Made by a program: the position numbers and the translations under genes. Of a DNA stretch of 64,000 nt, positions 35,801-43,786 are shown in pieces (within the stretch, counting starts at the first letter, position 1; each line of letters begins with the position of its first letter). The stretch comes from Rubellimicrobium rubrum (GTDB lineage Bacteria > Pseudomonadota > Alphaproteobacteria > Rhodobacterales > Rhodobacteraceae): assembly GCF_006152115.1 (NCBI RefSeq), contig NZ_VDFU01000002.1:62001-126000 (forward strand). Reading direction: 5' to 3'. The notes below the pieces were generated by a model. It worked only from the letters and a program-made list of their open reading frames with translations, did not search any database and was not told where the DNA came from.

Positions 35801-37872
35801 TTGTCGATCTGTCGCGGCAGGTCACCGGCCTGCGTGTCACGCGCGAGACCCCCACCTACCGCGTCATGGCCTTTGCGGCCCGGACCACCCAGCGCTACGT
35901 GGAGGATCGCATCGCTCTCGACGGCACGTCGGGGCCGTATGAGCTCAGCCGCACCGACATCGTGCCGCGGTCCGAGACGGTCACCCTTCTTGAGGTCGAC
36001 GGCGACGACATCTCGCGCGTGGTGTCCGAGGAAACACTCGTGCCCGGCCAGGACTACGTCCTGAGCGCCACCACCGGCCGGCTGTTCCTGCGCCGCCCGG
36101 TCCCGGCCTTCACCCCCGACATGAACCGCTTCGTCCTGAAGGTCGGATACGAGACCGACGAGGAGATCCAGTCCGGCGTTCTGGCCGGCATCCGGGCCGA
36201 ACGGCAACTGAGCGACCGCGTCCGAGTGGGCGCGACGTTGGTCCATGCCGGCAACGCCGATGGCGGAATGGTGGACGTCACCCTGCTGGGGGCGGACATT
36301 GCCGTCATGCTCAGCGACAGCCTCGCGGTGGGCGCCGAGGTGCTTCAGGCCCTCCGGAACGGCCCCGAGGGCGAGATGCGCGGCAAGGCGGACGAGCTTC
36401 ATGCCGAGTTCGACGACGGCACGAGCAGCGCCCGCCTTTACCTGCGTAGCGAGGATGGCGACGTCAGCCTCGCCTCCAGCATGGACGAGCGCCGGATCGA
36501 CAGCCTGGGCGCCGAGGGCGAGGTGCGCCTGCTGGATCGCGGCAGCGAGGAGAACCCGGACGACGGCCTCTGGCTTTCGGGCGAGGCCCATGCCGAGCGG
36601 AACCGACTGGAGGACGATCGGACGGCCAGCGGCGATCTCGAGATCCTGCGCCGGACCGGGGGCAACGAAAGCGCGCTGGGTCTGTCCTTCCACAACACCG
36701 AAACCGGCGATGCAGCCAGCGGCACGCTTCATGCCACCGCCCGCCTTGCCTGGAGCCCCGACGAGGGCCGCGTCGCCTATGGCCTGGAACTGCGCGAGCC
36801 CCTGTCCGAGAAGGGGGACGCGGACGCCGAAAGCGAGATGCTCCTCAGCGCCGCCATCGACCTGTCCGACCGCTTCGCCCTGACGGCGACCTGGGACGGC
36901 GCGAGCCCCCTGGACACTGACGGGAGCGACTCGGGCGTCGTGTCGGTCGGGGCCGTCTGGGCCTGGGGCGAGGACGGGGAGGTCCGCGCGGGTTTGGCCA
37001 GCGCCTATGGCGACGGGACGTCCGGGCAGGCGCTGTTCCTGGGCCTCGACCGGTCCTGGAAGATGCGGCCTGGCCTGGAGCTCAGCTTCGGCCTCGACTC
37101 TCAGAACGACCTCGGGGCTTCGGAGATTCCGCTCGGGCTCGGGTCCGACAATCCCTGGATCGAGTCCTCCTTCACCGCGACGCGAACGGGCCTGCGCTAC
37201 ACGGCGGACACCTGGTCGCTGGGCATCGAGGTGGAGGGACGCACCGCCCCCGAAGGGGATCGCGCAAACCTGCGCCTGTCGGGTGACGGAGAACTGGGCG
37301 ACGGCTGGACCTACGGCGCCGAAATCCAGCACGGCGTGTCGGACGAGAATGGAAAGGACCGCCGCGACACCGAAGCCAAGATCAGTTTCGCGCATCGCCT
37401 GGGCGGATATGCCCCGATCACTCTGTTCGAGTTGGAGGCGGAAGGCTCTCTCGACGATGGGGTGGACACGCGGCGCCTTCAGGCGACCGCCCTGCATTCC
37501 CGTTATCTGAGCGAGCGTGGCGAGTTGGTCCTGCGCGCCTCCCTCAAGGGGCTGGCAACCGAGGCGGATGGCGCCCGCGCCACCGATGCGCTGACCCTTC
37601 TGGGGGCCGAGTACCGCCACCAACTGAACGAGACCTGGAGCCTCGGCGGCCACGGATCGCTGATGCGCTCGGCCCGCACGGGCAACACCCGGTCGAGCTA
37701 TGGCGTGTCCGTGGGCATGACACCGTTCGAGAACGGGTATCTGGAGCTGGGCTACAACGTCGAAGGCTTCGAGGACGAAGCCTTCTCGGAGCACGGCACC
37801 ACGAACAAGGGTTTCTTCCTGGAGTACCGCATGAAATTCGACCAGGAGAGCTTCCGGAGGGCATTCCGTTGA
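32881..37872 (+). CDS. Giant outer-membrane surface protein with C-terminal beta-barrel
   Basis: A 1,663-residue exported protein with signal peptide MPIPRPWRAFAKAALLALVL, cleaved near PGQAD. In order: an N-terminal beta domain like that of the preceding protein (SGQVITNTAYWR), a carboxypeptidase-regulatory/Cna-B-like fold at about 243 (GLVYDSSTGAPVNGARVTL), a DUF11-like sandwich at about 410, and a second Cna-B-like domain at about 507 (LRILLESGDMAVTDSQGRFH). An invasin-like Ig region spans about 740-850. The last ~580 residues alternate short beta strands and turns (RVRVGATLVHAG, LELGYNVEGF, GFFLEYRMKF), a pattern typical of a large outer-membrane barrel. No autotransporter or TonB-box signature is seen. 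ATG 32797 is an alternative start. Its stop overlaps the next gene's start. Confidence 0.85.
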   Translation: MPIPRPWRAFAKAALLALVLTQAIPGQADTRVGVGDAASGQVITNTAYWRADIGEGSTNGDVSATIVVQEAPAPPTLRVYEAAQGRPTSSSFHFRRTDYLKGGRFHRSAMPADASGLADRTGPVNLSGPLDVIRTQRIRYGAPLFYVLTAEALNRSPSSVETAILTVTDRLTGDSETLRLYETAPDSGQFGGWTDTRRTSPTHGDGRLATGGHSTIDGVWTDAAPSSTRLATQVLVGPMDPHGLVYDSSTGAPVNGARVTLINMRTGKPAEVFGEDLRSSYPATIITGGTVSDGAGRDYDLKPGEYRFPFVLPGTYRIIVSAPEGYVAPSTRSDDQINAEAPEGMDVTLGSRGEPFTIRAGRPVALGVPVDRMGEGSVDRDGSISLAQAGDFVTYTVTIEPPPVAAITISDTLLPEIRMVPGTLRLDGKAVTPREVRDGFVIEEVPVNGRDVVMTYLAQVSVGAAEGASLPTTTTVTEALTGSARMSDDHLIDIEAPFGTDETVILGQVIAGPCGAPTDGRDLSGLRILLESGDMAVTDSQGRFHFQGIAPRPHVVQLDQTTLPRHATPILCRRDTRNAGSPISSFVDLRPGMMARVEFHVDFDEAAETAESATEAALAEIPEPADPAQIYDRDWLARQGLDPEPALLTPAEGWTPGSDAIDAVILKPAGAVTELRLNGEPVPEMQLDQPILDPISGASLERWHALRLRESRNVLDVVMKDADGHEILREQRILYYETIPFRAELVTAGSVLESDGRTTPVLQLRVLGRSGGPVRPGTRVQFSVAEPHGFENPVERDSQPGSARGPQPSATAVVAEDGLVRLRLAPVRETGTAHVTVMTPDRAPGQEIVVDVPISAAERPWVLVGLAEGTLAERTIRSHLRRSGDIGNDLAGRVSLFAEGVVAGKWLLTLRLDTARDGTGPFSAIDPERDYVVYGDASYQDDAAPSRFPLYLRLRSEEAETLVGDFAAEIDTRLVDLSRQVTGLRVTRETPTYRVMAFAARTTQRYVEDRIALDGTSGPYELSRTDIVPRSETVTLLEVDGDDISRVVSEETLVPGQDYVLSATTGRLFLRRPVPAFTPDMNRFVLKVGYETDEEIQSGVLAGIRAERQLSDRVRVGATLVHAGNADGGMVDVTLLGADIAVMLSDSLAVGAEVLQALRNGPEGEMRGKADELHAEFDDGTSSARLYLRSEDGDVSLASSMDERRIDSLGAEGEVRLLDRGSEENPDDGLWLSGEAHAERNRLEDDRTASGDLEILRRTGGNESALGLSFHNTETGDAASGTLHATARLAWSPDEGRVAYGLELREPLSEKGDADAESEMLLSAAIDLSDRFALTATWDGASPLDTDGSDSGVVSVGAVWAWGEDGEVRAGLASAYGDGTSGQALFLGLDRSWKMRPGLELSFGLDSQNDLGASEIPLGLGSDNPWIESSFTATRTGLRYTADTWSLGIEVEGRTAPEGDRANLRLSGDGELGDGWTYGAEIQHGVSDENGKDRRDTEAKISFAHRLGGYAPITLFELEAEGSLDDGVDTRRLQATALHSRYLSERGELVLRASLKGLATEADGARATDALTLLGAEYRHQLNETWSLGGHGSLMRSARTGNTRSSYGVSVGMTPFENGYLELGYNVEGFEDEAFSEHGTTNKGFFLEYRMKFDQESFRRAFR

Positions 37873-40448
37873 TCCCGATGCCCTTCCTCCCTCCTCCCGT
37901 CTGCCCGATCCCCCTCCGCCCTGCTCTAGTCCGCCCGGCCCTTATTCGCCTCGTCGGAGCAGCCTTCCTGGCCTTCGCACCGGCCCTTGCCCTGGCACAG
38001 GCATCCACCGAAATGACCCAGGGCGGGGGCTCGGAGACATCTATCACGGCCCCCACTCTGGAACCCGTGACTGTCACCTTGCAGAACAACAGCAACAACC
38101 CGACCGGGTCCACATTCGTCCCAATCTCGGCGGAGGCGCCCACGGCATCCCTGGAAGTGGGGAGGCTTTACTACTCATCCACTACCAACTTCACGACTCA
38201 TGGCGTTTACGTCGGCGATGCCCAGAACCAGTTTGCCCGGCTTGCGCCCCTAGGCGTGCGTGGGACACCTGCCAGCGGCAACTTCACCTCGCTGCCAGGC
38301 ATTACGGCTGGGCAGGGAATCTCGGTGGACGCCAATTATGCCTGGTTCGTAGAAGCCCGCACTCGGGGACTTGCCGCTGCAGACGTGAGGGATACAGGCA
38401 GTTATCTGGTAGCCGACCTCGTGATCAGGCTACAGGTCCCAATGACCAATGTAGTGCTGCACTTTGCCGGGCTCGGGGGCATCGCCGGCAAGCGGTTCTC
38501 CTCGGAGTTCGTATTCGACGCTGCGCAGTCGGCCGGGGCACAAAGCCTCAGCCGGTTATCCGGTACTTCGAACTTCGCCGTCAGTGGAACGGTGATCAGC
38601 AACTCGGCCACATCCCTGGGGGCCGATTGTGGAAACGGGGGCGCCTGCGGGTCTGTGGCAATCGTTGCCGCGAGCGGTCAAGCGATCACCAAGATCGTGC
38701 TGCACCATTATCTGCGCAGCCGCGATTCAGAAGCCTGGGGTAATACCGGCGTTGATGCTTTCACCCTGAGCCTGTCCGGCGAGGTCGCGGACATGGTGCC
38801 CACCCTGACCCTCCCCGACCTCCTTTGGGGAGAGACTTACCGCGGTCTGACGGCCACCTGCACGAACGCCGGCCCCAACACCGTCCGCAACCCGACCTGT
38901 GCCGTCACCATGTCGGGGGCCGGCACGATGACGACCCCAGTGTGCGGTGCCGCCCCCGGGAGCGCCTTGGCCGTCGACGCCGCGCTGACCTGCACCTTCG
39001 ATTACACCGCGCCAGCCTACAACCCGAACGGCCCCGCCTCCGCTCCCGTTACCTTCACGACGACCACAGGCGGCTTGAACGACAGGAACGGCGGCACGAC
39101 GACACTCGGCAACAACCAGCGCGCTCCGGCCTCGACAGTGACCGGAAGCCCCTATGCGCCGTCGCAGCCCGGCCAAACCTGTTCCGCCACGGCGAACGTG
39201 CTCAGCTTCGCCTTCCCCGGCGCGGGCGGAACCGAGACCGGATCGGGGTATGACCTGATCTCCCACTCGCCGTTCTCCTTTGACGTTAACGGCAAACCCG
39301 TGCTCATGACCGCCAGCGGCACCCCCACGACGCAGACCATCACCATGTCTCCCGGCGCCCTGTTCAAACCGAACGAGGAGGTGACGCTGGGGCTTCCCGC
39401 ATTGGGGGCGTCCAGCCGAGGCGAGATCGTCGTCGTCACCTCCCGCATCGTTGGCCGGGCGGGATCGTCCATGACGGTCACGGTGTCGGATGCCGGGGAC
39501 GAGGACCACGATGTCTTCACCATCGAGAACGCGGCGGGCGGCATGATCGCCCGGGCTCCAACATCCGGCTCGAACAACGCAGACGGGGATCTCGTGCTCT
39601 CCTTCACCATGCCGTCCGAAGGATACGTGTTCCTGCGCCAGTACGTCACCGACTACGCCGCGCTCTACGGCGCGCGTCGCGACGGCGGCTGCCTGCGCAC
39701 CGACCTCCGGACGGTCAAGGGCCGGACCTCGGCCGCCAGCATCGAGGTGGGCCAGACGGCCACCTTCACGATCACGGTCACCAACACCGGTCCGTCGGCG
39801 GCCAGCAACGTGCAACTGACGGATCTGATGCCCCCGACCCTGACGGGCGTGACCGTTACGGCTCCGGCCGAAACCACCTACAACACCGCGACCGGGCTCT
39901 GGACCGTCCCACGCCTCGCCAACGGGGCTGCGGCCACTCTCACGCTTACGGGTACGGCCACCATGGCGGCCTCCAATACCACGGTCACCAACACGACGAC
40001 GGCCGCAATCGGGGATCAGCCGGATCCATCAACGGCCGGCGATGTTCTCTCGGCCTCGGTCCTCGTACTTCAGGCCCCGATGGTGCGGGCGACCAAGACG
40101 GTGACCCTCCTCTCGAACCAGTCAGCCAACTGCGCCACCCGCCCCTCGACCCCCGACACCGGCGTTCAGGCCTTCATCCCGGGGTCCTGTGTCGAGTACC
40201 TGATTGGCCTGACCAATCCGACAGGGTCCGTCGCGCGCGACATCCTCATGACTGACGTGCTTGCGGCTGGGCTGACCTTCATGGGTGCTGCGGCCACGGG
40301 CTTCGACACCAGCGATCCGTCCTATGCGCTGCTTGTGCCGTCGTCCGGGACCGCCTGCACGGCAACGACTTGCACGATCCGCCTCGACAAGGCCCGCCTG
40401 GCGGCCAACTCCACCGGCCAGGTCCGGATCCGGGCGGTGCTGCGATGA
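37869..40448 (+). CDS. Large secreted DUF11-repeat surface protein
   Basis: An 859-residue exported beta-rich protein with a proline-rich basic leader and a hydrophobic signal core (IRLVGAAFLAFAPALALAQA). Residues about 30-300 form a unique N-terminal region. Ig-like segments and DUF11 beta-sandwiches follow (FTITVTNTGPSAASNVQLTD at about 635), ending in a C-terminal module paralogous to that of the 340-residue protein (TKTVTLLS, IPGSCVEY, MTDVLAAG). TTG 37869 has CGGAGGG about 8 bases upstream and overlaps the preceding stop in TTGA, so coupled translation is likely; ATG 37878 is the alternative. The first ~250 codons use more A/T than the rest. Confidence 0.83.
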   Translation: MIPMPFLPPPVCPIPLRPALVRPALIRLVGAAFLAFAPALALAQASTEMTQGGGSETSITAPTLEPVTVTLQNNSNNPTGSTFVPISAEAPTASLEVGRLYYSSTTNFTTHGVYVGDAQNQFARLAPLGVRGTPASGNFTSLPGITAGQGISVDANYAWFVEARTRGLAAADVRDTGSYLVADLVIRLQVPMTNVVLHFAGLGGIAGKRFSSEFVFDAAQSAGAQSLSRLSGTSNFAVSGTVISNSATSLGADCGNGGACGSVAIVAASGQAITKIVLHHYLRSRDSEAWGNTGVDAFTLSLSGEVADMVPTLTLPDLLWGETYRGLTATCTNAGPNTVRNPTCAVTMSGAGTMTTPVCGAAPGSALAVDAALTCTFDYTAPAYNPNGPASAPVTFTTTTGGLNDRNGGTTTLGNNQRAPASTVTGSPYAPSQPGQTCSATANVLSFAFPGAGGTETGSGYDLISHSPFSFDVNGKPVLMTASGTPTTQTITMSPGALFKPNEEVTLGLPALGASSRGEIVVVTSRIVGRAGSSMTVTVSDAGDEDHDVFTIENAAGGMIARAPTSGSNNADGDLVLSFTMPSEGYVFLRQYVTDYAALYGARRDGGCLRTDLRTVKGRTSAASIEVGQTATFTITVTNTGPSAASNVQLTDLMPPTLTGVTVTAPAETTYNTATGLWTVPRLANGAAATLTLTGTATMAASNTTVTNTTTAAIGDQPDPSTAGDVLSASVLVLQAPMVRATKTVTLLSNQSANCATRPSTPDTGVQAFIPGSCVEYLIGLTNPTGSVARDILMTDVLAAGLTFMGAAATGFDTSDPSYALLVPSSGTACTATTCTIRLDKARLAANSTGQVRIRAVLR

Positions 40449-41029
40449 GACCGTGGGTCGCAGCCCTGACCCTGTCCCTGACCCTCTGCGGCTGGTCCGG
40501 GACCGCCCGTTCCGATACCGGGGAGGTCGATGCAGGGTTTGGCGCCAATGATGTCGACTTTCTCAACCTGATGGGAAACGTCGAGGCGCCGGATGGGTTC
40601 GGGGACGTCTTCAACGGCGTTCCCCTGCTGCCGCCCGAGCGGCTGGAGGAGATGACGATCGGCGAGGTGCTGTCCTACCAACGCCAAGTTCGGGCCATGG
40701 GCACGATCTCGAGCGCGGTGGGACGCTACCAGTTCATCCACGACACGCTGCGCCGCCTGGTGGATGAGCTGGGGCTGACCCCCGACCTGGTGTTCGACGA
40801 CGAGGTCCAGACCTTCCTCGCGCGGGCCCTGATGTCCGAATGCGGCTTCTACGATCCCGACCGCGACAGCCGTTTGCTGGCCGACTGCCTGGCCGGTGTA
40901 TGGGCCTCGTTGCCGCTGGTGACCGGCCTGCACCGTGGCGAATCGGCCTATGCCGAGGATGGGGTCAACAGCGCTCTGGTCAGCCCCGAAGAGGTCCTGG
41001 CGGTCCTTGACGCCCGCTATCTCTGGTAA
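40445..41029 (+). CDS. Exported lysozyme-like (murein hydrolase) protein
   Basis: A 194-residue protein with signal peptide MRPWVAALTLSLTLCGWSGT, cleaved near ARSD. The central segment MTIGEVLSYQRQVR and then SSAVGRYQFIHDTLRRLVDE resembles the lysozyme-like fold of phage-type muramidases and GH104-like enzymes (A.GRYQF motif). The Glu in TIGEVLSYQ is a candidate catalytic acid. Four cysteines could form disulfides in the periplasm. Its ATG overlaps the previous stop (ATGA), so it belongs to the surface operon and may open peptidoglycan for assembly of the large outer-membrane protein. Activity is inferred from weak similarity only. Confidence 0.65.
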   Translation: MRPWVAALTLSLTLCGWSGTARSDTGEVDAGFGANDVDFLNLMGNVEAPDGFGDVFNGVPLLPPERLEEMTIGEVLSYQRQVRAMGTISSAVGRYQFIHDTLRRLVDELGLTPDLVFDDEVQTFLARALMSECGFYDPDRDSRLLADCLAGVWASLPLVTGLHRGESAYAEDGVNSALVSPEEVLAVLDARYLW

Positions 41030-41079
41030 GGGACGTCGCCCTTCGGACCCTGGGACAAACACGCCTCGGGACCACAAGG

Positions 41080-42753
41080 TCAGAGCAGTATGTCTCCGGC
41101 CCCCAGGGCCTCGATACCCAGAATGCGGATCTCGAAGTCGGCCCGGCCATCGCCAGAGACGTCGCCCCGCAGGGTCACCCCGTCCGATCCGGCTGCCCAC
41201 CAGACCGAGTAGGCGGCGGGCCCATCGTCCGCGAATGCGAGGTTTCCATTCCAGTGGGCTGCCGATCCACCAGCACCGATCCTTTGCAGATCCAGATCGT
41301 CCACGCCGGGAACGAAGCCCCGGATCACGTCCGCTTCTCGTCCGGCCAGAGTTTCGGCCGCGCTGGTAAAGATGAACACGTCCCTGTCCCGATCGTTGCC
41401 GCCGTCGAGAATGTCGCGCCCCAGACCGCCACTGAGCCGATCCTGCCCCGACCCGCCCAGGAGCCGGTCCCGGCCCGGTCCCCCGATCAGGTCATCGTCG
41501 CCGGCGAGACCAGCCAGGACGTTAGAGCCCTTGTTCCCGACGATGCGATTGGCAGCGTCGTTGCCCGTACCCCACGCAGCCGAGGCTCCGATGAGCCGCA
41601 ACGCCTCGAACTCGGGCGGGAGACGGGCCGAACCGCGGGATACGATCGTGTCGAACCCTTGGCCGGCTCGTTCGACCAACCGATCCGAGGAGTCCTGGAC
41701 ATAGGTGTCGTCGCCGGCTCCGCCCATGAGGAGGTCGCGCCCCCGACCCCCGCAGAGAGAGTCGTCGCCCGAGCCCCCATCGATCGTGTCGGCCCCATCG
41801 CGGCCGCGGATCACGTCGGCTCCGCCTCCACCCCGAAGCCTGTTCGCCGCGGCGTTTCCCCCGATCCAGTCGGCTCCGCTGCCGGCGCTGTAATCCTCGA
41901 TCACGGTGCCCTGCGCGATGCCCAAGCAGTCCTTGTGGCCATAAACGGTCGAGAACATGCCTTTCCGCAGGTCCACGCGCTGAGAGGCCGGGTCATCGCT
42001 GAAGTCGAGGCGGTCGTGGCCGCCCTCGTCATAGACGGTCATGACATTCCGAGCCAGCTTTGCCGGGGAACTGCTTCCAGCTTGGAACATATCGCCCAGA
42101 TAACCGACCAGATTGGTCCCGACGCCGTAAACCGTGTCTCCTGCAGTCGCACCTCCTTTCGGCGCGCCGTAAATCCGCTGAATGGCCGCGATATCCGCCA
42201 TCATGGGCGTGATGACGAAGGAGGGAAATGCTGCTGACGAAACATTCGGATTTTCGTCCTGATCGAAATAGGACATGACGCTTTGCTGCCAGGAATCATT
42301 ACGGAACAGCGCTTCCTTGAAATTGTCGCTGCCCCGGTATTGAGCCGGATGCCCCAATCCAAGGGCATGGCCGATTTCGTGAAGGTAAACCTGGAACGCA
42401 TAGGTTCCCACCTTCGTGCCCGAGAAATCCAGCCATGAACGACCGATCGCCACGGTGGCCCAGTTCATGTGCCCATTGGCATCATGGTCGCCGGACGTCG
42501 TCGCCGAAAGGCCGCTGTCCGTGAATCGGATATGCCCACCGTCGTCGACCTCCTCGAACTCAAGGTCGGCAACACTTTCCCAGGCCGAAAGAGCGGCCCG
42601 CGCCAGAGCCGCCCCTTCGCGATCCAGCCCTGTCAGGTCGACTTCGATGATGTCAGTCGTAGTCCAGTCACGCGCGATCTGCCCTCGATCCTGCCAGAAA
42701 CCTTCGACGAGATATTTAATCAGTTCGGAATTGGATCCGTTTTGCGCCGACAT
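41080..42753 (-). CDS. RTX metalloprotease of the serralysin (M10B) type, second copy
   Basis: A 557-residue secreted zinc protease with HEIGHALGLGHP at residues 125-136 and Met-turn SVMSYF at 158-163. Two blocks of glycine-rich calcium-binding repeats (about 295-345 and 435-465: GGRGRDLLMGGAGDDTY and similar) follow, with a tail GAGDILL suited to type I secretion. It differs strongly from the copy at 11483-12985 in sequence and repeat spacing, so it is not a recent duplicate. ATG 42753 has AAGGA 9 bases upstream; ATG 42840 would add 29 residues without support. It converges on the surface operon. No T1SS genes are in the window. The protease-coding half is more AT-rich than the repeat half. 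Confidence 0.92.
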   Translation of the reverse strand: MSAQNGSNSELIKYLVEGFWQDRGQIARDWTTTDIIEVDLTGLDREGAALARAALSAWESVADLEFEEVDDGGHIRFTDSGLSATTSGDHDANGHMNWATVAIGRSWLDFSGTKVGTYAFQVYLHEIGHALGLGHPAQYRGSDNFKEALFRNDSWQQSVMSYFDQDENPNVSSAAFPSFVITPMMADIAAIQRIYGAPKGGATAGDTVYGVGTNLVGYLGDMFQAGSSSPAKLARNVMTVYDEGGHDRLDFSDDPASQRVDLRKGMFSTVYGHKDCLGIAQGTVIEDYSAGSGADWIGGNAAANRLRGGGGADVIRGRDGADTIDGGSGDDSLCGGRGRDLLMGGAGDDTYVQDSSDRLVERAGQGFDTIVSRGSARLPPEFEALRLIGASAAWGTGNDAANRIVGNKGSNVLAGLAGDDDLIGGPGRDRLLGGSGQDRLSGGLGRDILDGGNDRDRDVFIFTSAAETLAGREADVIRGFVPGVDDLDLQRIGAGGSAAHWNGNLAFADDGPAAYSVWWAAGSDGVTLRGDVSGDGRADFEIRILGIEALGAGDILL

Positions 42754-43726
42754 GATCGGACATCCTTGCACATCGATTACCCCGATGTTTCGTTGACCGA
42801 TTAAGCGCGCCATTCTGACGTCGGAAGCCGACGAACTCACCCCATGGAAACCCTAAGGAGAGGTGTGTTAATGCGTCCTTGCTTTTTCCAAGCCGCATGA
42901 AGCGATAGTTAACGTTGCAAAATGGATTAAATGAAGCTTCGAGATTGAGGCGCGGACGCCCCAGGGCAACCTGCACTGCGGCGCTCCGTTTCGCCGGATG
43001 CCGAAGGCCTTCCGTCATTGATCGGCGCTGTCGCAGCACGAAGGGGAGTCGCCAGTGTGACAGCTCCGATGTCCGCGATCGCGCTGACATGGCTCCGCGC
43101 TGGAAGAAGTCCCAGCCTGTGCCGTCCCAAGCACGGCGCTGAAGAGGGCCCGTGGCGAAGTGTTCCATGGGGGATCGCTGTTGTCCGTGGTCTTGGACGT
43201 CTTGCATCCCACGCCCATGCCTGCCCCGTGGTCCTCGCGAAGTTGCGGACTGACGGGACCGGGTCGGGCCCCTGTCATCAGCCGGTCACGCGATCAGATG
43301 ATCCGATCCAGCCCTCGGCAGGGCGACCAGCTGGGATGCTCCCTTGAGCTCAGCAGCGTGCACTGACCCGCTTGGGTCGTCAGGGCGCGCCCTTGCCGCG
43401 TTCGGCCGCTGTCCAAGGGGAGCCAGTCGCCAACAGGGTCGCACAGCGCGAGGCCGCTCGTTAGCTGAACAGGAGTTCGCGCACAGTGCCGGGTCCGAGT
43501 TGGGCTGAGCTTGGGACAGCTTCGATGCCAGACCCGCCGATGACAGGGCGGTCAGTGGGCTGGGGGCAAGGCCAGAGATCTGTTTCCAGGCCTGGGGTTT
43601 GGTCCTGCCGTCAGGGTACGGATGTCGGCGCAAACCGCGATGGAAAGCGCCGAACCCTGCCGTGGAAGCCCCCAGTCCACCGTACCCGCCCGCGCATGAC
43701 GGCTTTTGAACAAAGGAAATAGGTAA
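42754..43726. other. Long gene-free region upstream of the second RTX protease
   Basis: Nearly 1 kb without a supportable gene. Bases 42835-42950 are AT-rich (TTAACG and GGATTAAATG patches) and probably hold the protease promoter. The remainder is GC-rich with only short random-looking frames. No transposase remnant, tRNA or repeat array could be recognised. Confidence 0.5.
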
Positions 43727-43763
43727 GGGCGCGGATCCCCTCCAGAGATCCGCGCCCGGTTTT
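43727..43763. terminator. Strong terminator hairpin after the chemoreceptor gene
   Basis: GGGCGCGGATC (43727-43737) pairs perfectly with GATCCGCGCCC (43747-43757) across a 9-base loop, giving an 11-bp GC-rich stem. GGTTTT follows on the plus strand, while the minus-strand exit reads TTACCTATTTCC. It lies 30 bases past the chemoreceptor stop and probably terminates that transcript, possibly in both directions. Confidence 0.75.
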
Positions 43764-43786
43764 CGTGCTGTAACGAGCAGCCGTGC

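Noticed and set aside
34801-37794. A 997-codon open frame on the minus strand opposite the giant surface protein.
   Set aside because: It is an antisense shadow of GC-rich codons: no ribosome site, low-complexity Arg/Gly/His-rich residues and no domain, while the plus-strand frame has a signal peptide and recognisable folds.
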